Positions 7,658-16,643 of a stretch of DNA of 57,119 nt are shown here, one piece after another. Each line of letters begins with the position of its first letter. Within the stretch, counting starts at the first letter, position 1. Location: assembly GCF_019331795.1 (NCBI RefSeq), contig NZ_JAHPZL010000020.1, positions 1 through 57,119 on the forward strand, written 5' to 3'. The position numbers were made by a program, and so were the translations under genes. This DNA comes from Austwickia sp. TVS 96-490-7B. GTDB taxonomy: Bacteria > Actinomycetota > Actinomycetes > Actinomycetales > Dermatophilaceae. Below the pieces are notes generated by a model. It saw only the letters and a program-made list of their open reading frames with translations, ran no database searches and was not told where the DNA came from.

Positions 7658-9118
7658 TCAGAGCACCAACCGGAATCGCTGGGCATCGATGAGTGACACT
7701 GCTCTGGGTCCCCACACGCCAGTGCCGAGCACCGGGTAGGTCACGATCCGACCATCATGGCCGACGGAGACCACATCGTCTCTGCCGTCTCGGTTGAAGT
7801 CCCCGGGGCTGGAGACCTGGCGGAAGCGCCAACCGGTGCCGATCATCCGGCCATATCCCCACAATGAGCCGTTGGCACGGGTGGTGTAGACCCGCATTTC
7901 TCCGGTGTCGATGATCGCGGTGACATCCCAGCGGCCGTCGCCGTCGGTGTCACCGGTGCTGAAAATCGAGGAGAACCCTTGAAAACCGGTACCGACCACG
8001 GTGCCACCAGTCAGGGTCCCGCCGACTCCAGTCATCCAGTAGCGACGAATCGTCCCGCGAACGTCTCGGGCGAGATAGTCGACGAGCCCGTCCCCGTTGA
8101 CATCACCCATCGGAACGATGGCGTTCATGGCATTCCAGTGCACACCGATCCGACGGCCTGGAGCTAGACCACCAGTCCCGTCTCCGTCGTGCACCAGCAG
8201 GTCACCAGCGGCAGAACGAGACAGCATGTCAGCATGGCCGTCACCGTTGAGATCTCCGGGAGAGCCGATCCAGCTCACCCCGTGCCAATCGGTGGCTATT
8301 GTCTTCGGCGTGGAGACCGTGAGTGCCCCGGTGCCTGGCCAGATGAGCAGGGCGCCCGCGTGGTCGACGGTGACGAGGTCGGCGATGCCATCACCGGTGA
8401 AATCGCCGCGGACCGTCGTAGCCGGTGGCGCGTGATCGGTGCAGGTGTAGATCTCAACGTCATCGAGGTCCACCTGGGAAGAGGTGGCCGTCTCGACGGG
8501 GTAATTGCTGAAGCGGATATCTACCTGCATAGAGTCCTCGTCGGTGAGCGCGTCAGAGACATCCACGGTGAGGGTGCTCCAGGTCGAGCTCGGCGACACC
8601 CAGCCGGAAGCCGCATTGACGGTCACATACGCAGCGTCTTCAGGGTAGGTGCCCCGGATGGCATATCGCAGCATCGTGCGGTCAGTGGTGGCGCGCAGCA
8701 TGGGCAGGGCCAGCGGCCAGTAAGGCAGCGGGTTGGGCTGGCTAGCGGGTTCCTTCGAGTCAATGCGTGACCGGAGGAAAGTGCTTCCGCCGTACGCATC
8801 CCCGGTGATCGCGGACCAGCCTTGAGTAGCGTCCGCACCGGGAACCACCCGGTCTTCGAAGCCGTTCCGGTAGATGGTCGCGGCACGATGCAAGCCAGTC
8901 GGGCATTCCTGCCCGGTGGGGAGCTGCCGCAGCGTCCCTTCAGAGATGTCAGCTGAAGGGGCAAAGCTGGGTTGCGAACGGGTGGAAGCACGGGTGAGCG
9001 ATGCGTCAAGGCCTAACGGTGCCGGTACGGCGGCCCACCCTGTGGATGGTGTGCTCAGGAACGCCACTGTCAGGAGAGCACCAAGACAACAGTGTCGGGC
9101 AGAGCGGTGGGGACGCAT
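7658..9118 (-). CDS. Secreted FG-GAP/VCBS repeat protein
   Basis: The protein has 486 residues from the chosen ATG. An N-terminal signal peptide (MRPHRSARHCCLGALL..., ending near STGWA) is followed by a beta-rich region that resembles the immune-inhibitor-A type jelly roll (FEDRVVPG, then LDDVEIYTC). At least five FG-GAP/VCBS-like repeats follow, with calcium-loop motifs such as GDFTGDGIADLV, GDLNGDGHADML and GDVNGDGLVDYL. These repeats build beta-propellers in surface and extracellular proteins. A longer start at 9181 would put 21 residues before the signal peptide and has no better binding site. It is convergent with the sugar genes and divergent from the SpoIID gene, which carries the same repeat type. 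No enzymatic motif is seen. Confidence 0.8.
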   Translation of the reverse strand: MRPHRSARHCCLGALLTVAFLSTPSTGWAAVPAPLGLDASLTRASTRSQPSFAPSADISEGTLRQLPTGQECPTGLHRAATIYRNGFEDRVVPGADATQGWSAITGDAYGGSTFLRSRIDSKEPASQPNPLPYWPLALPMLRATTDRTMLRYAIRGTYPEDAAYVTVNAASGWVSPSSTWSTLTVDVSDALTDEDSMQVDIRFSNYPVETATSSQVDLDDVEIYTCTDHAPPATTVRGDFTGDGIADLVTVDHAGALLIWPGTGALTVSTPKTIATDWHGVSWIGSPGDLNGDGHADMLSRSAAGDLLVHDGDGTGGLAPGRRIGVHWNAMNAIVPMGDVNGDGLVDYLARDVRGTIRRYWMTGVGGTLTGGTVVGTGFQGFSSIFSTGDTDGDGRWDVTAIIDTGEMRVYTTRANGSLWGYGRMIGTGWRFRQVSSPGDFNRDGRDDVVSVGHDGRIVTYPVLGTGVWGPRAVSLIDAQRFRLVL

Positions 9119-9406
9119 GGCATCCCATCGGTCAGCTCTGAATGATGATGAGGAAAATCTTTCTGCGACAAGATAATCCATGTAGGGCAGGGTGAGCGCG
9201 GTCAGGAGATGTCAGGCGCGTTGCGCCGACGGGACGTCATCTGACGTCCGCCACCTCAGGGATGAGATCTCAGGCAGAGGAGTTTGCATCATCCGTTCAG
9301 GACACCGAAACTTGTTCTCTCCCCATGACCCTCGTCGTTCATGTACCGTCCCGCAGGTCGCTCGACGACAACGTGCCGTGACCCCACGACCCGAGGAGGA
9401 CCAGAC

Positions 9407-11431
9407 ATGATCTCTTTTCCCCGCCGACGTGCCGCACGTCTGTCTGTATCGACTGTGGCGATGGCGGCATGTCTGGGAACCGGGATCGGTGAAGCGCTGG
9501 CACCCTCCTTCGCCCATGCGGTAGATGTCGTCCCCCGGGGGACCTCTGATCGAGTTCAGATCACCGGTCATGGCCACGGTCATGGCCGGGGGATGAGTCA
9601 ATGGGGTGCCTATGGCGCTGCCTCTGTTTCCGGATTGAACTACCGGCAGATTCTCGATTTTTATTACCCCGGCACCAGCCGACGTGACCTGCCAGATGAC
9701 ACCATCCGGGTTTCGCTGGACGATGCCGTCGGGGATACGACGGTCGCTCCGGCGTCGGGGCTACAGCTGGTCACCGCTGCCGGCAAGACAGCACTTCCCA
9801 CCGGCGCCTCGTATCAGCGCTGGCGGGTCCGCGGCGGCGCCGCCATACGTCTGGAACATCAAGACCAGAAAGGAGCGTGGCGCCCCTACGTTCCTGTCGG
9901 TCTGGTGCTTCGCCATGACGTAGCTTTCCGCAGCGCCAATGGCGTGGTCGCTGTCATGCTCCCTGGCGGAGCCTGGAAGGAAGTCCGGGGCGATCTGCAT
10001 GCGACCCTGGTTGAGGGGAAAGTCCGCACCGTGCTCCACACGCCGATGGAGACCTATCTGCGCGGAGTGGTGCCCAGCGAAATGCCCGCGTCCTGGCACC
10101 ATCAGGCCCTGGCCGCTCAGGCAGTAGCAGCCCGCACATATGCCGCCGCGTACCGACAGCGTCAGCGTGAAGCCGGAGCCTGGTATGACATCTGTGGCAG
10201 CTCGACCTGCCAGGTTTACGCCGGGGTGGCCGAGCGCACTGGGGGTACCCGCACCACGAGGGAAGATTCCCGCTCTGACGCTGCGATTACCCAGACGGCT
10301 GGCGTGGTCCTACGGGCCGGCAGCGGCACGAATGCGCCGCTGGTGAATGCTGAGTTCTCTGCGTCCAACGGAGGGTGGACCGCTGCGGGCCCGCTGCCAT
10401 ACCAGGTCGCCAAGCAGGACCCCTACGACGGGATGCTCAAAAGCTCTCCCAACACATGGGTTTCCACGGTTTCCATGGCACGGCTCGATGGCGTGAAGGG
10501 CATCGGGACGTTTCGCCGTGTGGTCATCTTGACGAGGGAAGGGCGCGGTGACCTCGGCGGCCCCATCCTCACCGCCAGGCTGGAAGGATCTGCGCGTTCC
10601 GTGGAAGTCACCGGTGAGGAGCTGCGGGTGCTGTGGGGGCTGCGCTCCGCGTGGTTCACCGTCACCGGAGCAGGGACGGCGAGCGTGCGCGATTGGAATG
10701 GCGACGGCAAAGCTGACGTCCTGGCGCGTGACGAACAGGGACGGTTGTCGTTGTTTCCTGGCAACGGCAGTGGCATCGGCGAAGGCACCCAGGTTGGGCA
10801 CGGGTGGGCTGAGATGAAAGACATGATCGCTGTCGGCGATTGGGATGGCGATGACCGTCCAGACATGATCGCCCGCACCCCCGAAGGGCGGCTCGTGCGG
10901 TATTCCGGTGATGGCAAGGGCGGATTCGGTCCGGCACGTCAGATCGGTCAGGGGTGGAACGGGTATCGCGGGTTCATCTCCCCGGGAGATTGGGATGGTG
11001 ATGGTCGACCTGATCTCATCGCCATTGACATCGCCACCGAACGGTTGGTTCTCATCCCTGGGTTGGGGGACACCCTCGGAGCGCCGGTCCCTCTGGGCGA
11101 GCGATGGGCGTCAGTGACGCAGCTCGTTGCGCCTGGTGATTTCGATGGGGACGGCCGTCCGGACATCATCGGGATCACCACCGGCGGTGAGATGTTCTTG
11201 CGATCCGGTAATGGCAAGGGTGGTTTGTCCGCGCCCCGTCGGATTGGTCACGGTTGGAAGAACATGCGAGCAGTCTGGTCGATCGGCGACGCTGATGATG
11301 ATGGCCGAGCCGACGTGATGGCGTTGGACCGTTCTGGGACCTTACGGCGGTATTCCGGCAACGGGCAGGGCGGCTTCCCGAAAACCACCATTGTGGGCCA
11401 GGGATGGAAGGGGCGCTCACCGGTTTCCTGA
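9407..11431 (+). CDS. SpoIID/LytB domain protein with C-terminal FG-GAP repeats
   Basis: The protein has 674 residues. A signal peptide (MISFPRRRAARLSVSTVAM...) is followed by GHGHGHGRGMSQWGAYG and then the SpoIID/LytB core with GVVPSEMPASWHHQALAAQAVAARTYA and the Cys pair CGSSTC. In Bacillus, SpoIID is a lytic transglycosylase that cuts denuded glycan strands, and actinobacteria carry many secreted versions. Residues ~425-670 hold five FG-GAP repeats (for example GDWDGDGRPDLIA and GDFDGDGRPDIIG). GAGGAGGA lies 7 nt before the ATG. The repeat family is shared with the divergent neighbour, which suggests a joint surface role. Peptidoglycan cleavage is inferred from the family. Confidence 0.9.
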   Translation: MISFPRRRAARLSVSTVAMAACLGTGIGEALAPSFAHAVDVVPRGTSDRVQITGHGHGHGRGMSQWGAYGAASVSGLNYRQILDFYYPGTSRRDLPDDTIRVSLDDAVGDTTVAPASGLQLVTAAGKTALPTGASYQRWRVRGGAAIRLEHQDQKGAWRPYVPVGLVLRHDVAFRSANGVVAVMLPGGAWKEVRGDLHATLVEGKVRTVLHTPMETYLRGVVPSEMPASWHHQALAAQAVAARTYAAAYRQRQREAGAWYDICGSSTCQVYAGVAERTGGTRTTREDSRSDAAITQTAGVVLRAGSGTNAPLVNAEFSASNGGWTAAGPLPYQVAKQDPYDGMLKSSPNTWVSTVSMARLDGVKGIGTFRRVVILTREGRGDLGGPILTARLEGSARSVEVTGEELRVLWGLRSAWFTVTGAGTASVRDWNGDGKADVLARDEQGRLSLFPGNGSGIGEGTQVGHGWAEMKDMIAVGDWDGDDRPDMIARTPEGRLVRYSGDGKGGFGPARQIGQGWNGYRGFISPGDWDGDGRPDLIAIDIATERLVLIPGLGDTLGAPVPLGERWASVTQLVAPGDFDGDGRPDIIGITTGGEMFLRSGNGKGGLSAPRRIGHGWKNMRAVWSIGDADDDGRADVMALDRSGTLRRYSGNGQGGFPKTTIVGQGWKGRSPVS

Positions 11432-11542
11432 GATCCTCGGTCCAAGAACGGGATCGGCGGGGTCAAGGGCTCTCAAGAGATGGCAGACACTGTCGATGGG
11501 GACGGTGGGGGAAACCATGTCGCGTTCCTGGAAAGGACAACG

Positions 11543-12532
11543 ATGGCGACCCGTCCGCATCGACATCCCTTGCTGGTGGCACTGACCGGTGGGGTCGCGC
11601 TCGCGATGACCTCTGTCACGCCAGCAGGGCAGGCAACGGCCTATGGACCAGGAGCGGCAGCTCCGGTATTCACCGCCACCCCAGCTGTCACGAGTAGTAA
11701 AGCCGCTCGACTCGCTGCGGATCGCCGCTATCCGCCGGCCGTGACGCCACCGCCTCCGACGCCCCCGGTGACATTGCCGTTGGCGGTGGATCGGGTTGCA
11801 GGCTACACCCCGCAGATCAGCTGTGACCCCACCGACAAACCGGGCACTCTTGCCTACGCTGATCTGTTGAAGTCCTGGTATCCCTCAGGTCGATATGGAT
11901 TATCCCGAGCCTGTACAGAGCCTGGCACCAGTGAGCACAAAGACGGCCGCGCCGTGGACTTCATGATGAATGCTGCTGATCCAGCCCAACGACGCATCGC
12001 TGACGCGATCGTCGGCTGGATCACCGCCGACGGCGGGATGGTGGCCCGTCGGTTAGGTGTGATGTATCTGATCTGGAACCACCGGATTTGGGGGAGCTAC
12101 GACATCGGGGCGGGATGGCAGCCGTACACGGGTCCCGTGCCTCACACCGATCACATTCACACCTCACTGACCTGGGATGGTGCGATGAAACGGACATCAT
12201 GGTGGACCGGGGTGGCGTTGACGACCTGGGACGAGGGGCCCTGCCGAGCGGATATCGGCGAGTTAGCGCCCATCCACACCACCCGAAATATTGAGGACTG
12301 TCCACGATCGGAGCCGCCCCCGAGCACCACTCATCCGAGTCTGGTGCTGGGGGCCAGCGGAGCCGAGGTCACGATGGCCCAGCGGCTCTTGGGGGTCTCC
12401 ATCTCGGGCCGGGTGGATTACGCGACCTGGATGGCGGTGCGGCGCTGGCAGTCAGCCCACCGGATCGCCGTCACCGGGGTGATCGATCAGCGCACCTGGT
12501 CGTTGCTGGATCCTGGCTCGGTGCGCCGGTGA
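11543..12532 (+). CDS. Secreted LAS-like peptidase with C-terminal peptidoglycan-binding domain
   Basis: The protein has 329 residues with a signal peptide (MATRPHRHPLLVALTGGVALAM) and a Pro-rich linker. The middle domain has SEHKDGRAVDFM and PHTDHIHTSL, the H-x6-D and H-x-H zinc ligands of the LAS fold (VanY, D-Ala-D-Ala carboxypeptidase, extensin-like). The C-terminal ~65 residues (LVLGASGAEVTMAQRLLGV... to the end) form a PG_binding_1 repeat. It probably hydrolyses or binds wall peptides. The upstream frame is open to 11480, but ATG 11543 has GAAAGGA ahead and puts the signal peptide at the N-terminus. It follows the SpoIID gene by 111 nt and may be co-expressed. Confidence 0.82.
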   Translation: MATRPHRHPLLVALTGGVALAMTSVTPAGQATAYGPGAAAPVFTATPAVTSSKAARLAADRRYPPAVTPPPPTPPVTLPLAVDRVAGYTPQISCDPTDKPGTLAYADLLKSWYPSGRYGLSRACTEPGTSEHKDGRAVDFMMNAADPAQRRIADAIVGWITADGGMVARRLGVMYLIWNHRIWGSYDIGAGWQPYTGPVPHTDHIHTSLTWDGAMKRTSWWTGVALTTWDEGPCRADIGELAPIHTTRNIEDCPRSEPPPSTTHPSLVLGASGAEVTMAQRLLGVSISGRVDYATWMAVRRWQSAHRIAVTGVIDQRTWSLLDPGSVRR

Positions 12533-12538
12533 ATGGGA

Positions 12539-13279
12539 TCACTGGGCAGGGTCCACACCTTCGGCGTGCCTGATCATCGCGATCCGGGAAGCAGGCAAAG
12601 GCGACCCGGTCGCGGTGAGGACCACTGATCCTCCGCCCGCCCAGATCCCCAGTGGCGCACGCAGCAACGCGGTGGCAGACACCTCGGTGTCTGCGTCAAG
12701 GTGGACTCGTACCCCGGCAGCGGGAGCGGCGGGCACCAGATCCTCCCCCGTCCAGCTCGTCCCGTCATCGCAGGTCAGAGCGATCCGGTGAGATTCGGTG
12801 GGAGTGGGAACGATGAGGAGGTCGCCGTACGTCGACAGATCCGCGGCCTCGTCGAGGACATCGATGGGCATGGCACCCGGATAGCGCCGAGCTAATGCGG
12901 CCGGGGTGACGAGGATGCGCAAAGGAGCGGTTGAGCGTTCGGCCACCTCGGCGCGGTGGGTGATGAGCACATCGGTGGCTGGAAGTGCGTCGATCTCAGC
13001 TTCGGTCAGGACGAGTGTGGCGCCGATGGTCCAGGTCGCCAGCGACCAGTAGACGCCCCGCCAGTGCCCACGGGGCAGGTCAAGCAACACGGTGTCACCT
13101 GTGGTGACGTCACCTTCCTCAAGGAGCAAGTTGGCTGCTTTGGTGACCCAGTTGTCAAGGACCCGGGCGGAGAGCTCAATACGTTCGTCGGCGGGGCCGT
13201 ACCAGGTCAAACGGGGACGGGTGGGGTTGTCGGCGAGAAGGGCGCGCAGGATGTCTCGGGGCGTGGTCACGGCGGTCAC
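12539..13279 (-). CDS. TIGR03089 family protein (truncated AMP-binding-like)
   Basis: The protein has 246 residues. It resembles the N-terminal part of acyl-CoA synthetases or AMP-ligases (RLTWYGPADERIELSARVLDNWVTKAANLL, then GDTVLLDLPRGHWRGVYWSLATWTIGA) but lacks the P-loop and the large C-terminal region, as expected for the actinobacterial TIGR03089 family. It is usually found near the whiB2/manB region, as here. Function is unknown. It is convergent with the LAS peptidase gene, only 6 nt away. Confidence 0.85.
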   Translation of the reverse strand: MTAVTTPRDILRALLADNPTRPRLTWYGPADERIELSARVLDNWVTKAANLLLEEGDVTTGDTVLLDLPRGHWRGVYWSLATWTIGATLVLTEAEIDALPATDVLITHRAEVAERSTAPLRILVTPAALARRYPGAMPIDVLDEAADLSTYGDLLIVPTPTESHRIALTCDDGTSWTGEDLVPAAPAAGVRVHLDADTEVSATALLRAPLGIWAGGGSVVLTATGSPLPASRIAMIRHAEGVDPAQ

Positions 13280-13722
13280 GCTACTGCCTCTCGGTGCCTA
13301 GCTGAGAACAGCGGGCGGTGAGCTGCGTTCCGGGGTCCTCCCAGGGATGCTCAGTAGCCTTCTGGGTGTCCCACCGAGGCGGGTGTGCCAGACGTCGACA
13401 CTGAGGTCGATGTGGCGAATGTTACGCAAGTGAACTATCTGCTCGGCTCGAGCGTTGGGACTGAGCCAGCCCGCACAGCGCGCCAACGGCGGCGTGCCCG
13501 AGAGAGATCTGAGAAGAAGAATTCGATCGTTCGTCTTGAACGAAAGACCTAATACTCTATCGCAACTCGGCTTGACGTGGAGCATCTGACACGCGTGTAA
13601 TTTCAGTGTTGTCGATTTTGTGATCACCCTCGTCGGTCGGGGTCGTTTTATCGTGCTCGACATTGATAGTCGAGGCTGCGTTGGTGGGCCGGTGATGGTT
13701 ACGTCGTAGTGGAGGAGGGGCC
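13280..13722. other. Gene-free region upstream of whiB
   Basis: 443 bp with no convincing ORF. Its right half is AT-richer and must hold the whiB promoter. A 6-bp inverted repeat, TCGTTC-N5-GAACGA, lies near 13528-13545. I cannot assign a -35/-10 pair with confidence. Confidence 0.4.
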
Positions 13723-13992
13723 ATGCAGGAGTTACGCCTGGTGTTCGGTCTGGACACCGACCAGGAAGAAGGAGAGCTGTCCTGGCAGGACCGGGCTCTC
13801 TGTGCGCAGACCGATCCGGAGGCATTTTTCCCGGAGAAGGGTGGATCCACCCGCGAGGCTAAAAGGGTCTGCGTCGGTTGCGAAGTACGTGCTGAATGTC
13901 TCGAATATGCGCTCGCGAATGACGAACGTTTTGGGATATGGGGCGGCCTGTCCGAACGGGAGCGTCGCCGGGTAAAAAAGCACGCAGTATAA
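13723..13992 (+). CDS. WhiB-family iron-sulfur transcription factor (WhiB2/WhmD-like)
   Basis: An 89-residue protein with the four conserved cysteines (Cys27, Cys50, Cys53, Cys59 in the C-x2-C-x5-C pattern) that bind a [4Fe-4S] cluster, the FGIWGGLSERERR turn and a basic C-terminus for DNA contact. The GGAGGAGGGG element 3-12 nt before the ATG is a strong ribosome binding site. Position next to the metallopeptidase/DUF3499/phosphomannomutase genes matches whiB2 of mycobacteria, which is linked to septation and division. That subfamily call rests on synteny. Only about 50 nt separate it from the convergent metallopeptidase gene. Confidence 0.92.
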   Translation: MQELRLVFGLDTDQEEGELSWQDRALCAQTDPEAFFPEKGGSTREAKRVCVGCEVRAECLEYALANDERFGIWGGLSERERRRVKKHAV

Positions 13993-14042
13993 AAGTCGGT
14001 CGTCCGAATGATTGCAGGATTTATATCACGATGGCGACGGGA

Positions 14043-14492
14043 TCAGGGTTCTTCGTACCCCGGGTCTAGGTCGGTCGGGGCGATACCGAGTGCTTCCGCA
14101 AGCTGCTCGACCACGAGGTCGTTGACCACTGCGGCCAGGTCCCGGGGGTCCTCGACCCTAGTTTCGATCGGCCGACGGTAGAGCACCACCCGAGTGGACA
14201 AGCCCGCCTCGGCGGGAAAGACCCTGGACAACGGCACCTGCTGCGGTTCCCACGGTGCCGGGTCCGATGGCGGGACGAGTTCTACGGCCAGTTCGATGTC
14301 GCCGAGACCTCGAGGTAGTCGGCGCTCGATACGTTCGACTGCGTCGAGGACCAGGTCGTCAAAGGCATCCGAGCGAGATCGCATCGCTGGGACCGGAGGC
14401 CAGGCCAACGGCCCGCGGTGACCACGCCCGTGCCGATCGCGACCGAGGCGCGCGGGTCGGCGGGAGCCATCTCGACGCACTGGACCTGACAT
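14043..14492 (-). CDS. Metallopeptidase-fold family protein without an intact HExxH
   Basis: The protein has 149 residues. It matches the actinobacterial 'metallopeptidase family' (zincin-like fold) by its RSRSDAFDDLVLDAVERIERRLP segment, the LYRRPIETR strand and the VNDLVVEQLAEALG helix. The last is where other family members carry HExxH; here no histidine ligand remains, so catalysis is unlikely. The same degeneration seems typical of actinobacterial members. ATG 14492 is preferred; GTG 14501 is an alternative. It is divergent from the DUF3499 gene. Confidence 0.78.
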   Translation of the reverse strand: MSGPVRRDGSRRPARLGRDRHGRGHRGPLAWPPVPAMRSRSDAFDDLVLDAVERIERRLPRGLGDIELAVELVPPSDPAPWEPQQVPLSRVFPAEAGLSTRVVLYRRPIETRVEDPRDLAAVVNDLVVEQLAEALGIAPTDLDPGYEEP

Positions 14493-14565
14493 GGTGCCCA
14501 CTGTACGGCGCTGCCTAGCGACACGCCGCCTTGGTGCCGACGAGCGCGGCGGTACCGGTCAGGGT

Positions 14566-14571
14566 TACCCT
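14566..14571 (+). promoter_or_regulatory. -10 element TACCCT, leaderless start of the DUF3499 gene
   Basis: TACCCT lies 7 nt upstream of GTG 14579, with no Shine-Dalgarno between. This spacing places the transcript start on or next to the start codon. Confidence 0.5.
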
Positions 14572-14578
14572 CCTATCC

Positions 14579-14980
14579 GTGACTGTCATGCGTCGGTGTT
14601 CCAAGACCGCTTGTTCCCGTGCGGCCGTCGCCACGCTGACCTACAACTACGCCGAGCAGACAGCGGTGCTGGGTCCGTTGGCGACCTTCGCTGAGCCGCA
14701 TACATACGATCTGTGCGCCACCCACGCGACCCGGCTGACGGCGCCGCAAGGGTGGGACGTGGTGCGTCTGGTCGGTGAGTTCGTCGAGGGTGCCCAGGAC
14801 GACCTGTTCGCTGTGGTCGATGCGTTAAATGCTCGCCCTGTCCCGCCGATGGATGATGCTGCTGCGGCCGGGGAACAAGGAGAGACCGATCAGACACGCG
14901 CTGGCGGCGGTGGACGACGTACCGCTCAGAAGCCAGCGCCCTTGGGTCGTCCTCAGCTGCGGGTGTTGCGGGACTCCTGA
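14579..14980 (+). CDS. DUF3499 family protein
   Basis: The protein has 133 residues. The N-terminal RRCSKTACSRAAVATLTYNY, GPLATFAEPHTYDLC and HATRLTAPQGWDVVRL are the family hallmarks. Two Cys pairs (C-x4-C and a later C-x2-H) suggest a small zinc-binding domain. The C-terminal third is low-complexity and Ala/Gly/Gln-rich. GTG 14579 gives MTVMRRCS, which fits my memory of family N-termini better than the long upstream extension. Function is unknown; it sits between whiB2 and manB as in other actinobacteria. Confidence 0.82.
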   Translation: MTVMRRCSKTACSRAAVATLTYNYAEQTAVLGPLATFAEPHTYDLCATHATRLTAPQGWDVVRLVGEFVEGAQDDLFAVVDALNARPVPPMDDAAAAGEQGETDQTRAGGGGRRTAQKPAPLGRPQLRVLRDS

Positions 14981-15010
14981 GTGCTTGGGGCGGCGCAGCG
15001 AAGGAACGAC

Positions 15011-15016
15011 TAGGCT
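15011..15016 (+). promoter_or_regulatory. -10 element TAGGCT, leaderless start of manB
   Basis: TAGGCT is 6 nt before GTG 15023 and no ribosome binding site is present. TTGGGG at 14985-14990 is a poor, over-spaced -35 candidate. Confidence 0.55.
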
Positions 15017-15022
15017 GCGTTC

Positions 15023-16435
15023 GTGACAACTGCGAGACTCAGCGAGTTCATCAAGGCCTACGACGTGCGGGGGGTCGTGCCCGACCAACTCGACGCGACG
15101 GTGGCCCGCGCCATTGGTACGGCTTTCGCCCAGGTGGTGGCGATCCCCGATGGTCAGCGTCGGATCGTGGTGGGGCATGACATGCGGCCATCCTCCCCGG
15201 AGCTGTCCCAGGCGTTTGCTGAAGGGGCTGCGCTGGTGGGTGTGGACGTCACGCTGATCGGTCTGTGCTCCACAGATGGCTTGTATTACGCCTCGGGGGC
15301 GCTGCAGGCGCCAGGCGCGATGTTCACGGCCAGCCATAACCCTGCGCAGTACAACGGCATCAAGATGTGCCGGGTGGGGGCCCGTCCGGTGGGGCAGGAC
15401 AGCGGCCTAGCTGAGATCACCCGAGTCGCTCAGGAGATCGTCGACGGGGCGACCCCGGAGGCTGCCGACGGAGCGGGAACGATCTGGGAACAGGATGTCC
15501 TTGGTGATTACGCCGGTTTCCTGCGCGGTCTGGTCGATCTGTCCGAGATTCGTCCGCTGAAGGTGGTTGTTGACGCAGGGAACGGTATGGGTGGTTACAC
15601 CGTCCCGGCCGTGCTTGCGGGCCTTCCGCTGCAGATCGAGCCGCTGTACTTCGAGCTGGATGGCACGTTCCCCAACCATGAAGCTAACCCGCTAGATCCC
15701 AAAAACTTGCTCGACCTTCAGCGAGCGGTGATCGAGCACGGAGCAGACATCGGTCTGGCATTCGATGGTGACGCCGACCGGTGTTTTGTGGTGGACGAGC
15801 GTGGCGAACCGGTCAGTCCTTCGGCGATCACCGCGTTGGTGGCCAGCCGTGAGATCGCCAAGCGGGTGGCAGCCGGTACTCCAGCTGAGCAGGTGGCGAT
15901 CGTCTACAACGTGATTTGCAGTCACGCAGTGCGGGAGGTCATCGCCGAGTGCGGCGCCCGAGGGGTGCGCACTCGGGTGGGGCACAGCTTTATTAAGGGC
16001 ACGATGGCGCAAGAACGCGCCGTTTTCGGTGGTGAGCACTCCGCGCATTACTACTTCGAGGACTTCTGGTTCGCTGACACCGGGATGCTTGCGGCGATGC
16101 ATGTCCTGGCCGCCTTGGGTGGGCAAGAAGGGACATTGTCCGCTTTGGTCGCCGAGTTCGATCGGTACGCCGCTTCCGGTGAGATCAACTCCACGGTCGC
16201 TGACACCGAGGCATCGACGCGAGCGGTCCTGAACTGGGCCGAACCGCTGGGAGTCGATGTGGACCGCCTGGACGGTGTGACTGTCGAACACCGGGGGGCG
16301 CCGAAGTGGTGGTTCAGTCTGCGACCGAGCAACACGGAGCCGTTGCTTCGGTTGAACGTCGAGGCACAAGACGAGGCGACGATGGTGCAGATCCGCGACG
16401 AGGTCCTCGCTATCGTTCGCGGTGGTGTCGGGTGA
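15023..16435 (+). CDS. manB: Phosphomannomutase/phosphoglucomutase
   Basis: A 470-residue alpha-D-phosphohexomutase. Motifs in order: AYDVRGVVPDQLD near the N-terminus, TASHNPAQYNGIK with the phosphorylated catalytic serine (Ser104), the metal-binding DGDADRCFVVDE, GEHSAHYYFEDFWFADTG for sugar specificity and RPSNTEPLLRLNVEA for phosphate binding. It interconverts mannose-6-phosphate and mannose-1-phosphate, the route to GDP-mannose for wall mannans, and probably the glucose pair too. GTG 15023 seems leaderless. The stop overlaps the Trm112-like gene as GTGA, and an SIS isomerase gene follows. Confidence 0.93.
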   Translation: MTTARLSEFIKAYDVRGVVPDQLDATVARAIGTAFAQVVAIPDGQRRIVVGHDMRPSSPELSQAFAEGAALVGVDVTLIGLCSTDGLYYASGALQAPGAMFTASHNPAQYNGIKMCRVGARPVGQDSGLAEITRVAQEIVDGATPEAADGAGTIWEQDVLGDYAGFLRGLVDLSEIRPLKVVVDAGNGMGGYTVPAVLAGLPLQIEPLYFELDGTFPNHEANPLDPKNLLDLQRAVIEHGADIGLAFDGDADRCFVVDERGEPVSPSAITALVASREIAKRVAAGTPAEQVAIVYNVICSHAVREVIAECGARGVRTRVGHSFIKGTMAQERAVFGGEHSAHYYFEDFWFADTGMLAAMHVLAALGGQEGTLSALVAEFDRYAASGEINSTVADTEASTRAVLNWAEPLGVDVDRLDGVTVEHRGAPKWWFSLRPSNTEPLLRLNVEAQDEATMVQIRDEVLAIVRGGVG

Positions 16436-16620
16436 ACGAGGCGATTCCCGGGTGGGTCCGAGAGATTCTGCGCTGCCCGGTATGCCGTGGTGAGCTGAAC
16501 GACGCGACCGGTCCTTCCGGCGCGGCGGTGCTGGAATGCGCCGGGACATGCGTGGTCGACGGTGGGCGTCGTACGTTTGTCGTGGAGGACGGGATCCCGG
16601 TCCTGTTGGCGGACGTCTGA
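16432..16620 (+). CDS. Trm112 family protein
   Basis: The protein has 62 residues. LRCPVCRGEL and LECAGTC provide zinc-knuckle-like Cys pairs, and the end GIPVLLADV matches the family (DGIPVML). In eukaryotes Trm112 activates methyltransferases; in bacteria the role is unclear. The GTG start overlaps the manB stop by 4 nt. It is easily missed because the longest open frame starts inside manB. Confidence 0.85.
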   Translation: MNEAIPGWVREILRCPVCRGELNDATGPSGAAVLECAGTCVVDGGRRTFVVEDGIPVLLADV

Positions 16621-16643
16621 GCTGAGGCCTGAGGAGGCACCAG

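Noticed and set aside
13298-13825. 175-codon minus-strand frame upstream of whiB
   Set aside because: It runs through the whiB start region, is Arg/Pro/Ser-rich and has no domain or binding site.
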